NCBI GenBank assembly: GCA_041394185.1
Contig: JAWKIQ010000004.1
Coordinates: 372,001 to 436,000, forward strand
Direction of reading: 5' to 3'
Origin: Acidimicrobiales bacterium
GTDB lineage: Bacteria; Actinomycetota; Acidimicrobiia; Acidimicrobiales; Poriferisodalaceae
DNA: 64,000 nucleotides
The position numbers and the translations under genes are program-made. This document shows positions 24,998 to 33,810 of this stretch, in pieces; within the stretch, counting starts at the first letter, position 1; every line of letters starts with the position of its first letter. The notes beneath the pieces are model-generated. The model made no database searches. It saw nothing but the letters and a program-made list of their open reading frames with translations, and was not told the DNA's origin.

Positions 24998-25867
24998 ATG
25001 ACCGGGCACCATCGACGGCGAGCCGTGGCTGCGGTGGCGGGAATCGTCCTGGTGGTCGGCGGCCTGGTGTCGATGTACGGAACGGCCGCACCCCTCACCG
25101 AGTTCAGGGGCGTGTACGGCTATCACATGACCGAGCCGTTCGCGCTCGAGACCTCGGGCCGTGCGATCGTCGTCGACGATGCGAGCTTCCTGAGGGGCGG
25201 TTATGGCGACATCGTCGGCGACTGGCCCATGAGCGCGGTCGTGGGATATCCGAACGAGGTTGCGATCCATGGGCGCGCGCTTGGCCCCAGCGGAATTTTC
25301 ATCGGTATTGCAAGCACCGACCTGGTGAGGTCATATCTGGCTGGGGCGGCCTACGACTCGGTGGTCGACTGGGATGCCGCCGCCCACGCACTGACCGACA
25401 TCGAATATCTGACACACCCCGGAACTGCCAGGCCGGCGCGACCGGCCGACGAACCGATCTGGGCCGTGATGGCCAGTGGCCGGGGCGGCCAGTCGATCGA
25501 GTGGGTCATCCAGCCGGGTCGGTGGTCGGTCGTCATCATGAGCGCGGACGCGTCGTCGGGGGTCGGGGCCGAGGTTGCGGTCGGTGCAATGGTGCACAAG
25601 GAACTCAAGACCGCTTTGCGGGTCGCATTCGCACTGGGCGCAGCAGCCGTGTTGGCCGGCGCACTCGTGCTTCAGGCGGTTGTTCGGCGGAAGGTGGCAG
25701 GCTCGGGAGCTACCGGCTCATGTGCTACTGGCTCATGTGATAGCCGCCGTTGGGCGACAGTACCTGGCCGGTCACGAACTTGGCCTCGTCGGAGGCCAGG
25801 TAGACGGCGGCCCACGCGATGTCGTCGGGTTCGCCGAAGCGGCGCATCGGCGTTGCGGCCTCGATGA
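24998..25867 (+). CDS. Hypothetical membrane protein with external domain between two helices
   Basis: From ATG 24998 the protein is about 289 aa, with a hydrophobic helix at about 10-30 (AVAAVAGIVLVVGGLVSMYG), an outside domain of about 170 residues and a second helix at about 208-232 (FALGAAAVLAGALVL). The last 48 residues read across the convergent SDR and are arginine-rich, so the true C-terminus may be earlier. GTG 24971 is an alternative start. No family is recognised. Confidence 0.6.
   Translation: MTGHHRRRAVAAVAGIVLVVGGLVSMYGTAAPLTEFRGVYGYHMTEPFALETSGRAIVVDDASFLRGGYGDIVGDWPMSAVVGYPNEVAIHGRALGPSGIFIGIASTDLVRSYLAGAAYDSVVDWDAAAHALTDIEYLTHPGTARPARPADEPIWAVMASGRGGQSIEWVIQPGRWSVVIMSADASSGVGAEVAVGAMVHKELKTALRVAFALGAAAVLAGALVLQAVVRRKVAGSGATGSCATGSCDSRRWATVPGRSRTWPRRRPGRRRPTRCRRVRRSGASALRPR
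25709..25738. repeat. 15-bp tandem duplication spanning the SDR stop codon
   Basis: GCTAC(C/T)GGCTCATGT occurs twice in tandem at 25709-25723 and 25724-25738 with one mismatch. On the minus strand each copy encodes HMS(Q/R) and a TAG stop, so the SDR end carries a duplicated stop-containing tail. Confidence 0.85.
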
Positions 25868-26552
25868 AGGGCCGGGCGAAGGTCATGGGTGCTGTCATCG
25901 GAGTGTCGATGTACCCGGGGGCGATCGAGTTGACCCTGATGCCTCGCTCGACAACCTCTCGGGCCAACGACCTGGCGAAACCCATGATGCCCGCCTTTGC
26001 GGCGCAATAGTGCGGGGCGCCGGCACCGCCGGCAGTGCCCATGATCGAACCCATGCAGATGATCGATCCCGAGCGCTGCGGGGCCATTATCTTGAGCCCC
26101 TCGCGGGTGCAGTAGAACGTGCCGTCCAGGTGCACGGCCAACATTCGACGCCACCGTTCGTCCGGCATGTGCATGGTGACGTCTACGAACGACTCGACGG
26201 TTTCGCCAGCCTGGATCTCGGCAATCTGCTGCATCCTCAACCGGTCGCGTTCTGCGCGCTCTTCCTCGGGTGCGTCCTGGGCGAATCCGGCGTTGTTCAC
26301 CAAGATGTCCAGTCGCCCGAATCGCTCGGCGACCTCTTTGAAGCCGGCCTCGACCGCGGCCGAGTCGGCGACGTCGAATCCCACCGCCATCGAGTCGCCA
26401 CCCAACTCTTCTGCCATCGCCTCGGCGTCGGCTGCTCGAAGGTCGTTGATGACGACCGTCGCTCCTTCTTCGGTGAAGCGGCGTGCGATCTGGGCTCCCA
26501 GTCCCGATGCCGCGCCGGTTATCAGCGCCAGCTTGCCCTGCAGTCGATTCAC
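25725..26552 (-). CDS. SDR family oxidoreductase (FabG-like)
   Basis: This 275-aa SDR has TGAASGLG (12-19), NNAG (86-89), Tyr182/Lys186 (YCAAK) and PGYIDTPM. The start is GTG 26552. It is longer than average because of a charged insert at about 95-125 (EEERAERDRLRM). It would be an NAD(P)-dependent alcohol or 3-oxoacyl dehydrogenase. The 3' end overlaps the neighbouring membrane-protein gene by 143 bp, much more than is usual here, which casts doubt on that neighbour's tail. Confidence 0.92.
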   Translation of the reverse strand: MNRLQGKLALITGAASGLGAQIARRFTEEGATVVINDLRAADAEAMAEELGGDSMAVGFDVADSAAVEAGFKEVAERFGRLDILVNNAGFAQDAPEEERAERDRLRMQQIAEIQAGETVESFVDVTMHMPDERWRRMLAVHLDGTFYCTREGLKIMAPQRSGSIICMGSIMGTAGGAGAPHYCAAKAGIMGFARSLAREVVERGIRVNSIAPGYIDTPMTAPMTFARPFIEAATPMRRFGEPDDIAWAAVYLASDEAKFVTGQVLSPNGGYHMSQ

Positions 26553-26669
26553 GGGTTCTCCCCCTCGAACGGTCTTGTTTCGGTCTGACTCTTCTAGTTG
26601 CTGTGCCGACTGCGGACCAACAGTGTTAGCTTCGGCTCGAACCTACACAGAGAGACGAGGGGGGCAGCC

Positions 26670-27197
26670 ATGAAGGGCCCAGCAGAGATCTGGCAGCAGG
26701 CAGCCGACTGCTTCGAACAGAAGCTGGCAGCCGTGGGCGACGACCAGTGGGATGTCGCGACCGGATGTGGAGACTGGACGGTCAAGGACCTCGTCGAGCA
26801 CACCATCTTCTGGCAGGCCAACGTCGGGCGCATCCTCGGCGCCGACGCTTCGCCCGAGCAAGGGTGGGATTCGGTGAAGGCAGCCATCGCCGGTGCTCTG
26901 ACCGATCCGTCCGCGTTGGAGGGCACCATCGAGGGCGGCCCGATGAACGGCATGCCCAAGCACCAGGCGATGGGGCTCGCCACCGGCGACGCCTTGCTGC
27001 ACGCTTGGGATCTGGCCCGTGCCATCGGCGCAGACGACACGCTTCCTGCCGAAGCCGTCGAGTCGGTGCACATGGGCCTGGCCCGCGTGCCCGAGCAGAT
27101 GCTGCGTTCGCCCAACATGTTCGGACCCGCGGTCGAGGTCGCCGACGACGCCAGCGCCCAGGACAAGCTGGTCGCCTTCGCCGGCCGCCAGCCCTGA
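26670..27197 (+). CDS. TIGR03086/DinB-like (maleylpyruvate isomerase N-terminal type) protein
   Basis: This 175-aa protein starts at ATG 26670 after GACGAGGGGGG. It has the helical-bundle markers WDVATGCGDWTVKDLVEHT near the start and DALLHAWDLARA in the middle, typical of the mycothiol-dependent maleylpyruvate isomerase/TIGR03086 group in actinobacteria. His residues at the bundle core could bind metal. The stop overlaps the next gene by 4 bp if that gene uses a CTG start. Exact function unknown. Confidence 0.85.
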   Translation: MKGPAEIWQQAADCFEQKLAAVGDDQWDVATGCGDWTVKDLVEHTIFWQANVGRILGADASPEQGWDSVKAAIAGALTDPSALEGTIEGGPMNGMPKHQAMGLATGDALLHAWDLARAIGADDTLPAEAVESVHMGLARVPEQMLRSPNMFGPAVEVADDASAQDKLVAFAGRQP

Positions 27198-28003
27198 CCA
27201 TCTCCGGCGGCGACGACGCCTTTGCGGTTATCCCGCTGGGCGAAGGCCGCTTCCGTGCGACCATCGACGATTCGTGGGTCGCCCTGCAGGGTGTTCACGG
27301 CGGCTGCGTGGCCGCCGTGGCCCTGCGCGCGTGCGAGGCCGTCGTCGTTCCGACCGACCCGCAGCAGCCGCCGCGATCGTTGCGGGCGGCCACCGTCGGT
27401 TTCGTCAGGGGAACCGAGGTCGGCGATCTGGTGATCGAGGTCGAGTCGGTCCGTGAAGGACGTCTCCTGACCACCAGTCACGTCACCACGATCCAGGGTG
27501 GGAAGGTGACCACGGTGTCGCGGTTTCACCACTCGGCACCGTCCACCGGCACCGAGTTCTCCGACGTGGCCCCTGCGTTGTCCCAGCCCAGCGAGGTCGT
27601 CGACGTCGCCGACTGGGAACGGCCACGCCACATCACCAAGGTCGACACCCTCATGTCGCCCTCGACCGTGCCCTTCGCCGGAGCCGACCGCGCCCAGTGG
27701 CTGGCTTGGAGCCGGCCCGTGGGCACCGGCAGCTTCGACGCGGCGTGGCTGTTGATGTACGGCGACTACTTTCCGCCAGCGGTGTTCGTCCGCTCGAGCG
27801 CTCCGTCGCGTGCGGTCACGGTCGAGTACTCGATGCAGATCCACGATGGCGCCGGATCGTGGACACTCGACGACGACGAGCGTCTGTCGGCCAGGGTTCA
27901 CGCGTTTCATTCTCGGGATGGATATGCCGTCGAGGATGGCTGGATTCACCTGCCAGACGGACGGCTTCTGGCCACCACCAGGCAGACCAGACTGGCGGGC
28001 TAG
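27194..28003 (+). CDS. Acyl-CoA thioesterase family protein, start uncertain
   Basis: This double-hotdog protein of about 269 aa has PLGEGRFRATIDDSW, VHGGCVAAVALRA and DAAWLLMYGDYFPP, as in TesB-like/thioesterase-superfamily proteins. No ATG, GTG or TTG lies near the conserved beginning. The in-frame CTG at 27194 overlaps the previous stop as CTGA, so a coupled CTG start is the best fit. A start missed through a sequencing error is the alternative. Confidence 0.75.
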   Translation: MTISGGDDAFAVIPLGEGRFRATIDDSWVALQGVHGGCVAAVALRACEAVVVPTDPQQPPRSLRAATVGFVRGTEVGDLVIEVESVREGRLLTTSHVTTIQGGKVTTVSRFHHSAPSTGTEFSDVAPALSQPSEVVDVADWERPRHITKVDTLMSPSTVPFAGADRAQWLAWSRPVGTGSFDAAWLLMYGDYFPPAVFVRSSAPSRAVTVEYSMQIHDGAGSWTLDDDERLSARVHAFHSRDGYAVEDGWIHLPDGRLLATTRQTRLAG

Positions 28004-29121
28004 CCGCGCACGCCGATGTGCACGTGATCCAGGTGCACATCGTCGGTGAACGAGCGGCCCCCGTAGCCGTCGAGGGCCCACGGGCTGCCGACCTCGCTGA
28101 CCAATGGATGGTCGTAGATCCACTCCACGATGTCGTGGATGTCCGACGCCGCCCCGTCGTTGTCGATCACACGGGTTCCGTTCAGCAGGTAGATGTCGAC
28201 GGCCATGCCGACCGTGTGCTTGCTGATGCGGTCGGTCTCGAACACGTGGTATGGGTGGCCGCTCTTCAGGACCACAGCGGCGAACGGGGTGCGCTGCGAC
28301 AGGTCAGCCATGATCTTCAACAGATTCGGGGTGATGCGCCCCGCGTAGATGTCCCACACGGCAGAGTCGGCCAGCACGATGTCGGGGTTGTCCAGCACGG
28401 CAGCGGCCTCTGCGGACAGATCGTCGGGGCGTTCGACCGGCAGCCCTCCGATGTCGGGCAGGTCGACGAAGGTCCACTGCGCGGCGCGTAAATCGACTCG
28501 CAGGTCGACCGTCCTGGTCTGGGTTATGACCGCTTCGGACCCGACTCCCAGATCCTGACGCACGACGATCATGACCGACGCGCGGTTGTTGCGGTGCCCA
28601 CCGAGCTGGGGGTAGACGATGGTCGATCTCGACCACATGCCCTGGTGGTGCAGGGGCGCTGCTTGTTCCAACAGGCGGGCGGTCAACACCGGGTCCGACG
28701 TCACCCGCGAGACGACGTCGTCCAGGGTGTCGGTGGCCTCATAGTTGGTGAGCGTCTCGAGGACGTCCACGGCCACGGCCTTGGCCTCGCGCAGCGACTC
28801 GTTTGCGGAGACCTCGTAGGTCACAGGCGGCGGGGGAGTGGGTGCCGCGGCGACCGTGGTTGTGGTCGTGGGCGCGGAGGTTGTTGTCGGCGCAACGACC
28901 GTGGTCGGTCTCGGTGCCGGTGCTGTGGTGGGCGGATCGGTCGTTGGTGGCGCAGTGGTGGGCGGAGCTGTGGTGGCGAAGATCCGTTCGCCAGCCCTGT
29001 TCTCGGGTTGTGAGGCCGCTGACCATGCGAAGGCGGCGGCCAGCGCCGTGAAGGCGGCCGCCAATGCGCCTATGCGCACTGCTCTCGAACTGATCCACCT
29101 CGGGTGCGCCACGCACAGCAC
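28000..29121 (-). CDS. Secreted M15-like (D-Ala-D-Ala carboxypeptidase fold) protein
   Basis: This 373-aa protein has an N-terminal hydrophobic helix at about 17-35 and a Thr/Pro-rich linker at about 50-100 (TTAPPTT repeats). The C-terminal domain has SKHTVGMAVDI and DHVHIGV, the H-x6-D and HxH zinc pattern of peptidase M15-type enzymes. It is probably exported and membrane-anchored, acting on peptidoglycan. It overlaps the thioesterase end by 4 bp and is divergent from the LexA-controlled HNH gene. Confidence 0.78.
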   Translation of the reverse strand: MLCVAHPRWISSRAVRIGALAAAFTALAAAFAWSAASQPENRAGERIFATTAPPTTAPPTTDPPTTAPAPRPTTVVAPTTTSAPTTTTTVAAAPTPPPPVTYEVSANESLREAKAVAVDVLETLTNYEATDTLDDVVSRVTSDPVLTARLLEQAAPLHHQGMWSRSTIVYPQLGGHRNNRASVMIVVRQDLGVGSEAVITQTRTVDLRVDLRAAQWTFVDLPDIGGLPVERPDDLSAEAAAVLDNPDIVLADSAVWDIYAGRITPNLLKIMADLSQRTPFAAVVLKSGHPYHVFETDRISKHTVGMAVDIYLLNGTRVIDNDGAASDIHDIVEWIYDHPLVSEVGSPWALDGYGGRSFTDDVHLDHVHIGVRG

Positions 29122-29205
29122 CGTAGCGTGGCCGATCGATCACGGAAAGTGGCAGGAGGCTCAGAACTGGGATTTAGTTGCTTTTCTGGTCGTGACAGTT
29201 GTTAA

Positions 29206-29221
29206 TCGAACAAACGTTCGA
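29206..29221. promoter_or_regulatory. LexA (SOS) box
   Basis: TCGAAC-AAAC-GTTCGA is a perfect inverted repeat that matches the actinobacterial LexA consensus TCGAAC-N4-GTTCGA. It ends 12 bp before the ATG of the HNH gene and overlaps the expected promoter, so LexA would repress that gene until DNA damage. Confidence 0.85.
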
Positions 29222-29233
29222 TACAGTGCCCTC

Positions 29234-30574
29234 ATGTCATCCGGTGGGGATATCCACGAACTGATCTCGCTGCGACTGGTCCCAGAGGCCCGGCTCGCCG
29301 AACTCGACCTCGTCGAGGTCAGGCGGTGCCTGTCCGACGCTCGGCGGGCCGCATCCAGGGTTGCGGGCTACGTGGCACGCCTCAACCGTGCCATCGAGGT
29401 ACTCGAAGGACACTCTGGTTCGTCGGGGCCTGGGTCCTCGTCCGGCGCAGAGCCAGAGCCAGAGCCAGAGCCAGAGCCCGGGCCCGAGCCAGAGCCAGAG
29501 CTGCAGAGCGAGCCGTCGCCCGCTCCCAGACCGTCTGGTCGACAGGAGGCGGTCGAGCGGCGCCGTGCCGAACTCTTGTCGCGCTATCCCTTCGTCGATG
29601 CAGCACTGTCGGCCGGACTCATCAACCCCGAGCAGGCCGATCTGCTCATCGGGGCCGATCTGTCGATACAGGTGGTGGCCGGCCTCCTCAAAGAGGCCAT
29701 CGAGTGTGCCGACACCGACCACACGGCGCTGCTGGTGCGCAAAGCGGTCGCCGAGAACGACCAGAGGTCCGCTGCAGAGCGGTTGGAGAGTCAGAAGGCG
29801 GCCCGCGCCTTCAGCTGGGGCATCGACGACGACGGGTGCTATTGGTTCTGGCTACGCACCGACCCACTGACCGGCAGTCGAATCGTCGAGCGATTCGAAA
29901 GAGCAGATCGTTCCGAATGGCATGGCGGTGACAAGGGGACTGCTCGCCGCAGGGCGCCCAACGCATCCAGACGATCTGCGGCTCAGCGTCGAGCCGACGC
30001 CTTTCTGCGACTTCTGACGGGTACAGGCGGCTCTGGGGGTGGGGCACACCTGGTCATCGATGCATCGACACTTCTCGACCTTGCAGATCCCAAGGCCGCC
30101 GCTCGCACCTTGTTTGGCGATCAGGTGCCAGCTGCCGAGTGGATCAATCTCCTCGACCGTCGGGCCGAGCTGTTTGCCTGGGTCATCTCGGCCGACGGCC
30201 ATCAGTTGAACCTCGGGCGATCGGGGCGCCACGCCGACGAGGTGCAGCGCATTGCTCTGGCCATCCGCGACGGCAAATGCGTCTGGAAGGGCTGCGACCG
30301 TCACCCTGCTGCGTGCGACGCTCATCACCTCCGCGAGTGGGAGAGGTTCGGCCCAACCGACCTGGCGAATCTGGCCCTGTTGTGCCCACTCCACCACCAC
30401 AAGCTGCACAAGATGGGCTGCTATCTCCAGGTCGGGCAGGCCGAGGGTGAGTGGATGGTCATCCAGCATCACACCCGACGCGAGATCGATCGCTGGCTCA
30501 ACCCGAAGCGCTCAGGGTCCGGCGGTCAGGGCTCGACGATCACCTTTCCGGCTGCATGTCCCTCGCTGAGATGA
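29234..30574 (+). CDS. DUF222/13E12-type HNH endonuclease domain protein
   Basis: This 446-aa protein has a helical N-terminal DUF222-like part interrupted by a Glu-Pro repeat linker (about residues 73-90), then a C-terminal HNH nuclease with CDAHHLREW (from Cys361) and LCPLHHHKLH (from Cys384). Such proteins are abundant in actinobacteria and related to the M. tuberculosis REP13E12 family. ATG 29234 is the only good start. A perfect LexA box just upstream predicts SOS induction. Its cellular role is unknown; a DNA-damage nuclease is the simplest idea. It overlaps the convergent oxidoreductase by 49 bp. Confidence 0.88.
   Translation: MSSGGDIHELISLRLVPEARLAELDLVEVRRCLSDARRAASRVAGYVARLNRAIEVLEGHSGSSGPGSSSGAEPEPEPEPEPGPEPEPELQSEPSPAPRPSGRQEAVERRRAELLSRYPFVDAALSAGLINPEQADLLIGADLSIQVVAGLLKEAIECADTDHTALLVRKAVAENDQRSAAERLESQKAARAFSWGIDDDGCYWFWLRTDPLTGSRIVERFERADRSEWHGGDKGTARRRAPNASRRSAAQRRADAFLRLLTGTGGSGGGAHLVIDASTLLDLADPKAAARTLFGDQVPAAEWINLLDRRAELFAWVISADGHQLNLGRSGRHADEVQRIALAIRDGKCVWKGCDRHPAACDAHHLREWERFGPTDLANLALLCPLHHHKLHKMGCYLQVGQAEGEWMVIQHHTRREIDRWLNPKRSGSGGQGSTITFPAACPSLR
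29450..29503 (+). repeat. Glu-Pro (GAGCCA) hexanucleotide repeat tract
   Basis: Nine tandem hexanucleotides of the GAGCCA type encode alternating Glu-Pro, broken by one Gly-Pro unit and a final Glu-Leu. It forms a stiff extended linker between the N-terminal helices and the rest of the HNH protein, and is prone to length change by slippage. Confidence 0.9.
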
Positions 30575-31569
30575 TCGAGCGCATCTTCGATCTCGGTCAG
30601 CGGATATACCGAGTCGATGGGCATGTGCAGCCGGCCCGAGGCCATCATCTCGGCCAACAGCGCGATATCTGCTCCGTTCTCGGAGGCCACAAACATCTTG
30701 GCCTTCTTGCCCGAGATGGTGAAGCGACCCAATGTTGCGATCATGCGGCCCACGGGCCCCCACACCCTGTTTCGTTTGGGGCCTCCCACCAAGAGGTAGG
30801 TGCCGCCGCTGGCGACCAGCCGCTTGCAGGCCCCGATTGGCTTGTTTCCCTGGTTGTCGAAGAACACGTCGTAGGTGCGGGAGGTGTCGACGAAGTCGGT
30901 GGTCGTGTAGTCGATGGCGACGTCGGCCCCCAATCGGGTGACCATCTCGATGTTCCGTCCACTGCACACCGCTGTCACGTGAGCTCCCAGATCCTTGGCG
31001 ATCTGTATCGCCGCGGTGCCTACGCCGCCCGACGCCCCGTTTATCAGCACCGATTGTCCCGCTTGCAACTTGGCCTTGTCTCTCAGGCCCTGCAGCGCCG
31101 TCACCCCGGCGACGCCAACGGAGGCGGCTTGGTGCCAGTCGACATCGGCTGGCTTGGGTGTGATGCGGCCGACGTCTGCTATTGCGTATTGAGCGCAGGT
31201 TCCTTGCGCTACCCCCATCACCTCGTCGCCGGGTCGCAGCTTGCCGTCGGTGTCGCCGGTGGCCAAGACTTCGCCAGCGAAGTCCACACCGATTCGGCCG
31301 TCCTTCGGAGCTCTCAACCCGGCCTGGGGACGTACCAGCCAGGGAGTTCCGGTCATGAGGTGAACGTCGAGGGGGTTCAAGGCAGCTGCCGCCACGCGGA
31401 CCAACACGTCGCCGGGCCCGAGGTCAGGAAGGTCTCGGTCCACAACCTCCACGACGTGGGGCAGGCCGTATCGCCTGAACGTCGCAGCCTTCGTCGTCTC
31501 GGGGATCTGGTTGGGGGTGCGGTTCTCGGGGATCATCGTCGCTTCGTCTGTCGCTTGTGCCCTAGGCAT
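30526..31569 (-). CDS. NAD(P)-dependent quinone-oxidoreductase-like alcohol dehydrogenase (MDR)
   Basis: This 347-aa medium-chain dehydrogenase lacks the zinc-ligand cysteines, has ALNPLDVHLMTG and the nucleotide motif LINGASGGVGTAAIQIAK, and ends HAAGKVIVEP. It fits the QOR/reticulon-4-interacting-like group that reduces quinones or enones with NADPH. ATG 31569 is taken; ATG 31536 is equally possible since neither has a strong ribosome site. Confidence 0.9.
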   Translation of the reverse strand: MPRAQATDEATMIPENRTPNQIPETTKAATFRRYGLPHVVEVVDRDLPDLGPGDVLVRVAAAALNPLDVHLMTGTPWLVRPQAGLRAPKDGRIGVDFAGEVLATGDTDGKLRPGDEVMGVAQGTCAQYAIADVGRITPKPADVDWHQAASVGVAGVTALQGLRDKAKLQAGQSVLINGASGGVGTAAIQIAKDLGAHVTAVCSGRNIEMVTRLGADVAIDYTTTDFVDTSRTYDVFFDNQGNKPIGACKRLVASGGTYLLVGGPKRNRVWGPVGRMIATLGRFTISGKKAKMFVASENGADIALLAEMMASGRLHMPIDSVYPLTEIEDALDHLSEGHAAGKVIVEP

Positions 31570-31709
31570 CGTAGGCCGGTACGTACGCTTCGACGGATCC
31601 TGACCCTGCCGGCCAGGGCGCCGCCCTCGTGCGCAGTTGGTTGCTCGACGGGCCCGATCGTGAGAACCTGCGTGCGGTCGGCGCCGACGGTGCCCAACAG
31701 GGGAGACAA

Positions 31710-32117
31710 ATGAACGACTGGAACCGCCAGGTCATTGACGAGTTTCGAGCGAATCAGGGCAAGGTCGCTCAGTTCGGCGACGCTCCCTTGGTGATACTTC
31801 ACACCATCGGAGCCAAGAGCGGCCAGCTGCGCGAGATCCCGCTGGTGGCGCTGGATGAGGACGGTGTGCTCACCGTGTTCGCGTCCAAGGCCGGAGCGCC
31901 CGATAATCCCGACTGGTACTACAACCTCAAGTCCACTCCAGAGATCACCGTCGAGTACGGAACCGATCGGTTCTCGGCTCGGCTCGACGAACTGGACCCC
32001 GCCGAGGCATCAGCGCGGATCGGCCGTCAGGCGCAGATCATGCCCCAGTTCGGCGAGTACGTGACCAAGGCTGCACCCAGGATCATCCCAGCGTTTGAGA
32101 TAGTGCGTCTCGGCTAG
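31710..32117 (+). CDS. Nitroreductase family deazaflavin(F420)-dependent protein (Ddn-like)
   Basis: This 135-aa protein starts at ATG 31710 after CAGGGGAG. It has LVILHTIGAKSGQLREIPL and a PDWYYNLKSTPEITVEYG segment, the split-barrel F420 binding pattern of Ddn enzymes. It would use reduced F420 on quinones or nitro compounds. A second Ddn-like gene lies just downstream on the other strand. Confidence 0.92.
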   Translation: MNDWNRQVIDEFRANQGKVAQFGDAPLVILHTIGAKSGQLREIPLVALDEDGVLTVFASKAGAPDNPDWYYNLKSTPEITVEYGTDRFSARLDELDPAEASARIGRQAQIMPQFGEYVTKAAPRIIPAFEIVRLG

Positions 32118-32142
32118 AGCGCACCAGAGGGCATAGTGCGTC

Positions 32143-32582
32143 TCAGGCTTCGGCTATGACGACTGGGATGTCGCGGTCGGTCTTGGTCTGGTAGCCCGCA
32201 TAACCCTTGTAGGCCGCGACGATCTGGGGCCATAGGTCGGCCTTCTCGTCGGGCGTTGCGGTGCGTGCCACCATCGCCAATGGTGCGCCTCCGTTTGCGG
32301 GCTCGATGGTGATTTCGGGGTTGGCCACCATGTTGCGATACCAGTCGGGGTCGCGGTCGTCGCCGCCCTTGGAGGCGACGAACACATAGCCGTCGCCGAC
32401 CTGTAGCGGGCTGGTGAGCATCACCGAGCGAGGCTTACCGCTGGTGCGGCCGGTGGTGGTGACCTTGAACACCTGCATGTCGCCCAGTCGTGCACCGATG
32501 CGACCACCAGAGACACACAGCAGTGTGCGGTGAACCATGTTCATGGTCTTCAGCTGGGTGTCCTTGACGACGTCGGTGATGG

Positions 32583-32586
<4 letters not shown>
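32143..32586 (-). CDS. Nitroreductase family deazaflavin(F420)-dependent protein (Ddn-like)
   Basis: This 147-aa protein begins MTITDVVKDTQLK and has VFKVTTTGRTSGKPRSVMLTS and RDPDWYRNMVANPEITIEP, the same F420 split-barrel signature as its neighbour. ATG 32586 overlaps the P450 stop as ATGA, so it is translationally coupled to the P450 and may supply or share redox chemistry. It is not a close duplicate of the gene at 31710. Confidence 0.92.
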
Positions 32587-33806
<1,220 letters not shown>

Positions 33807-33810
33807 CGGA

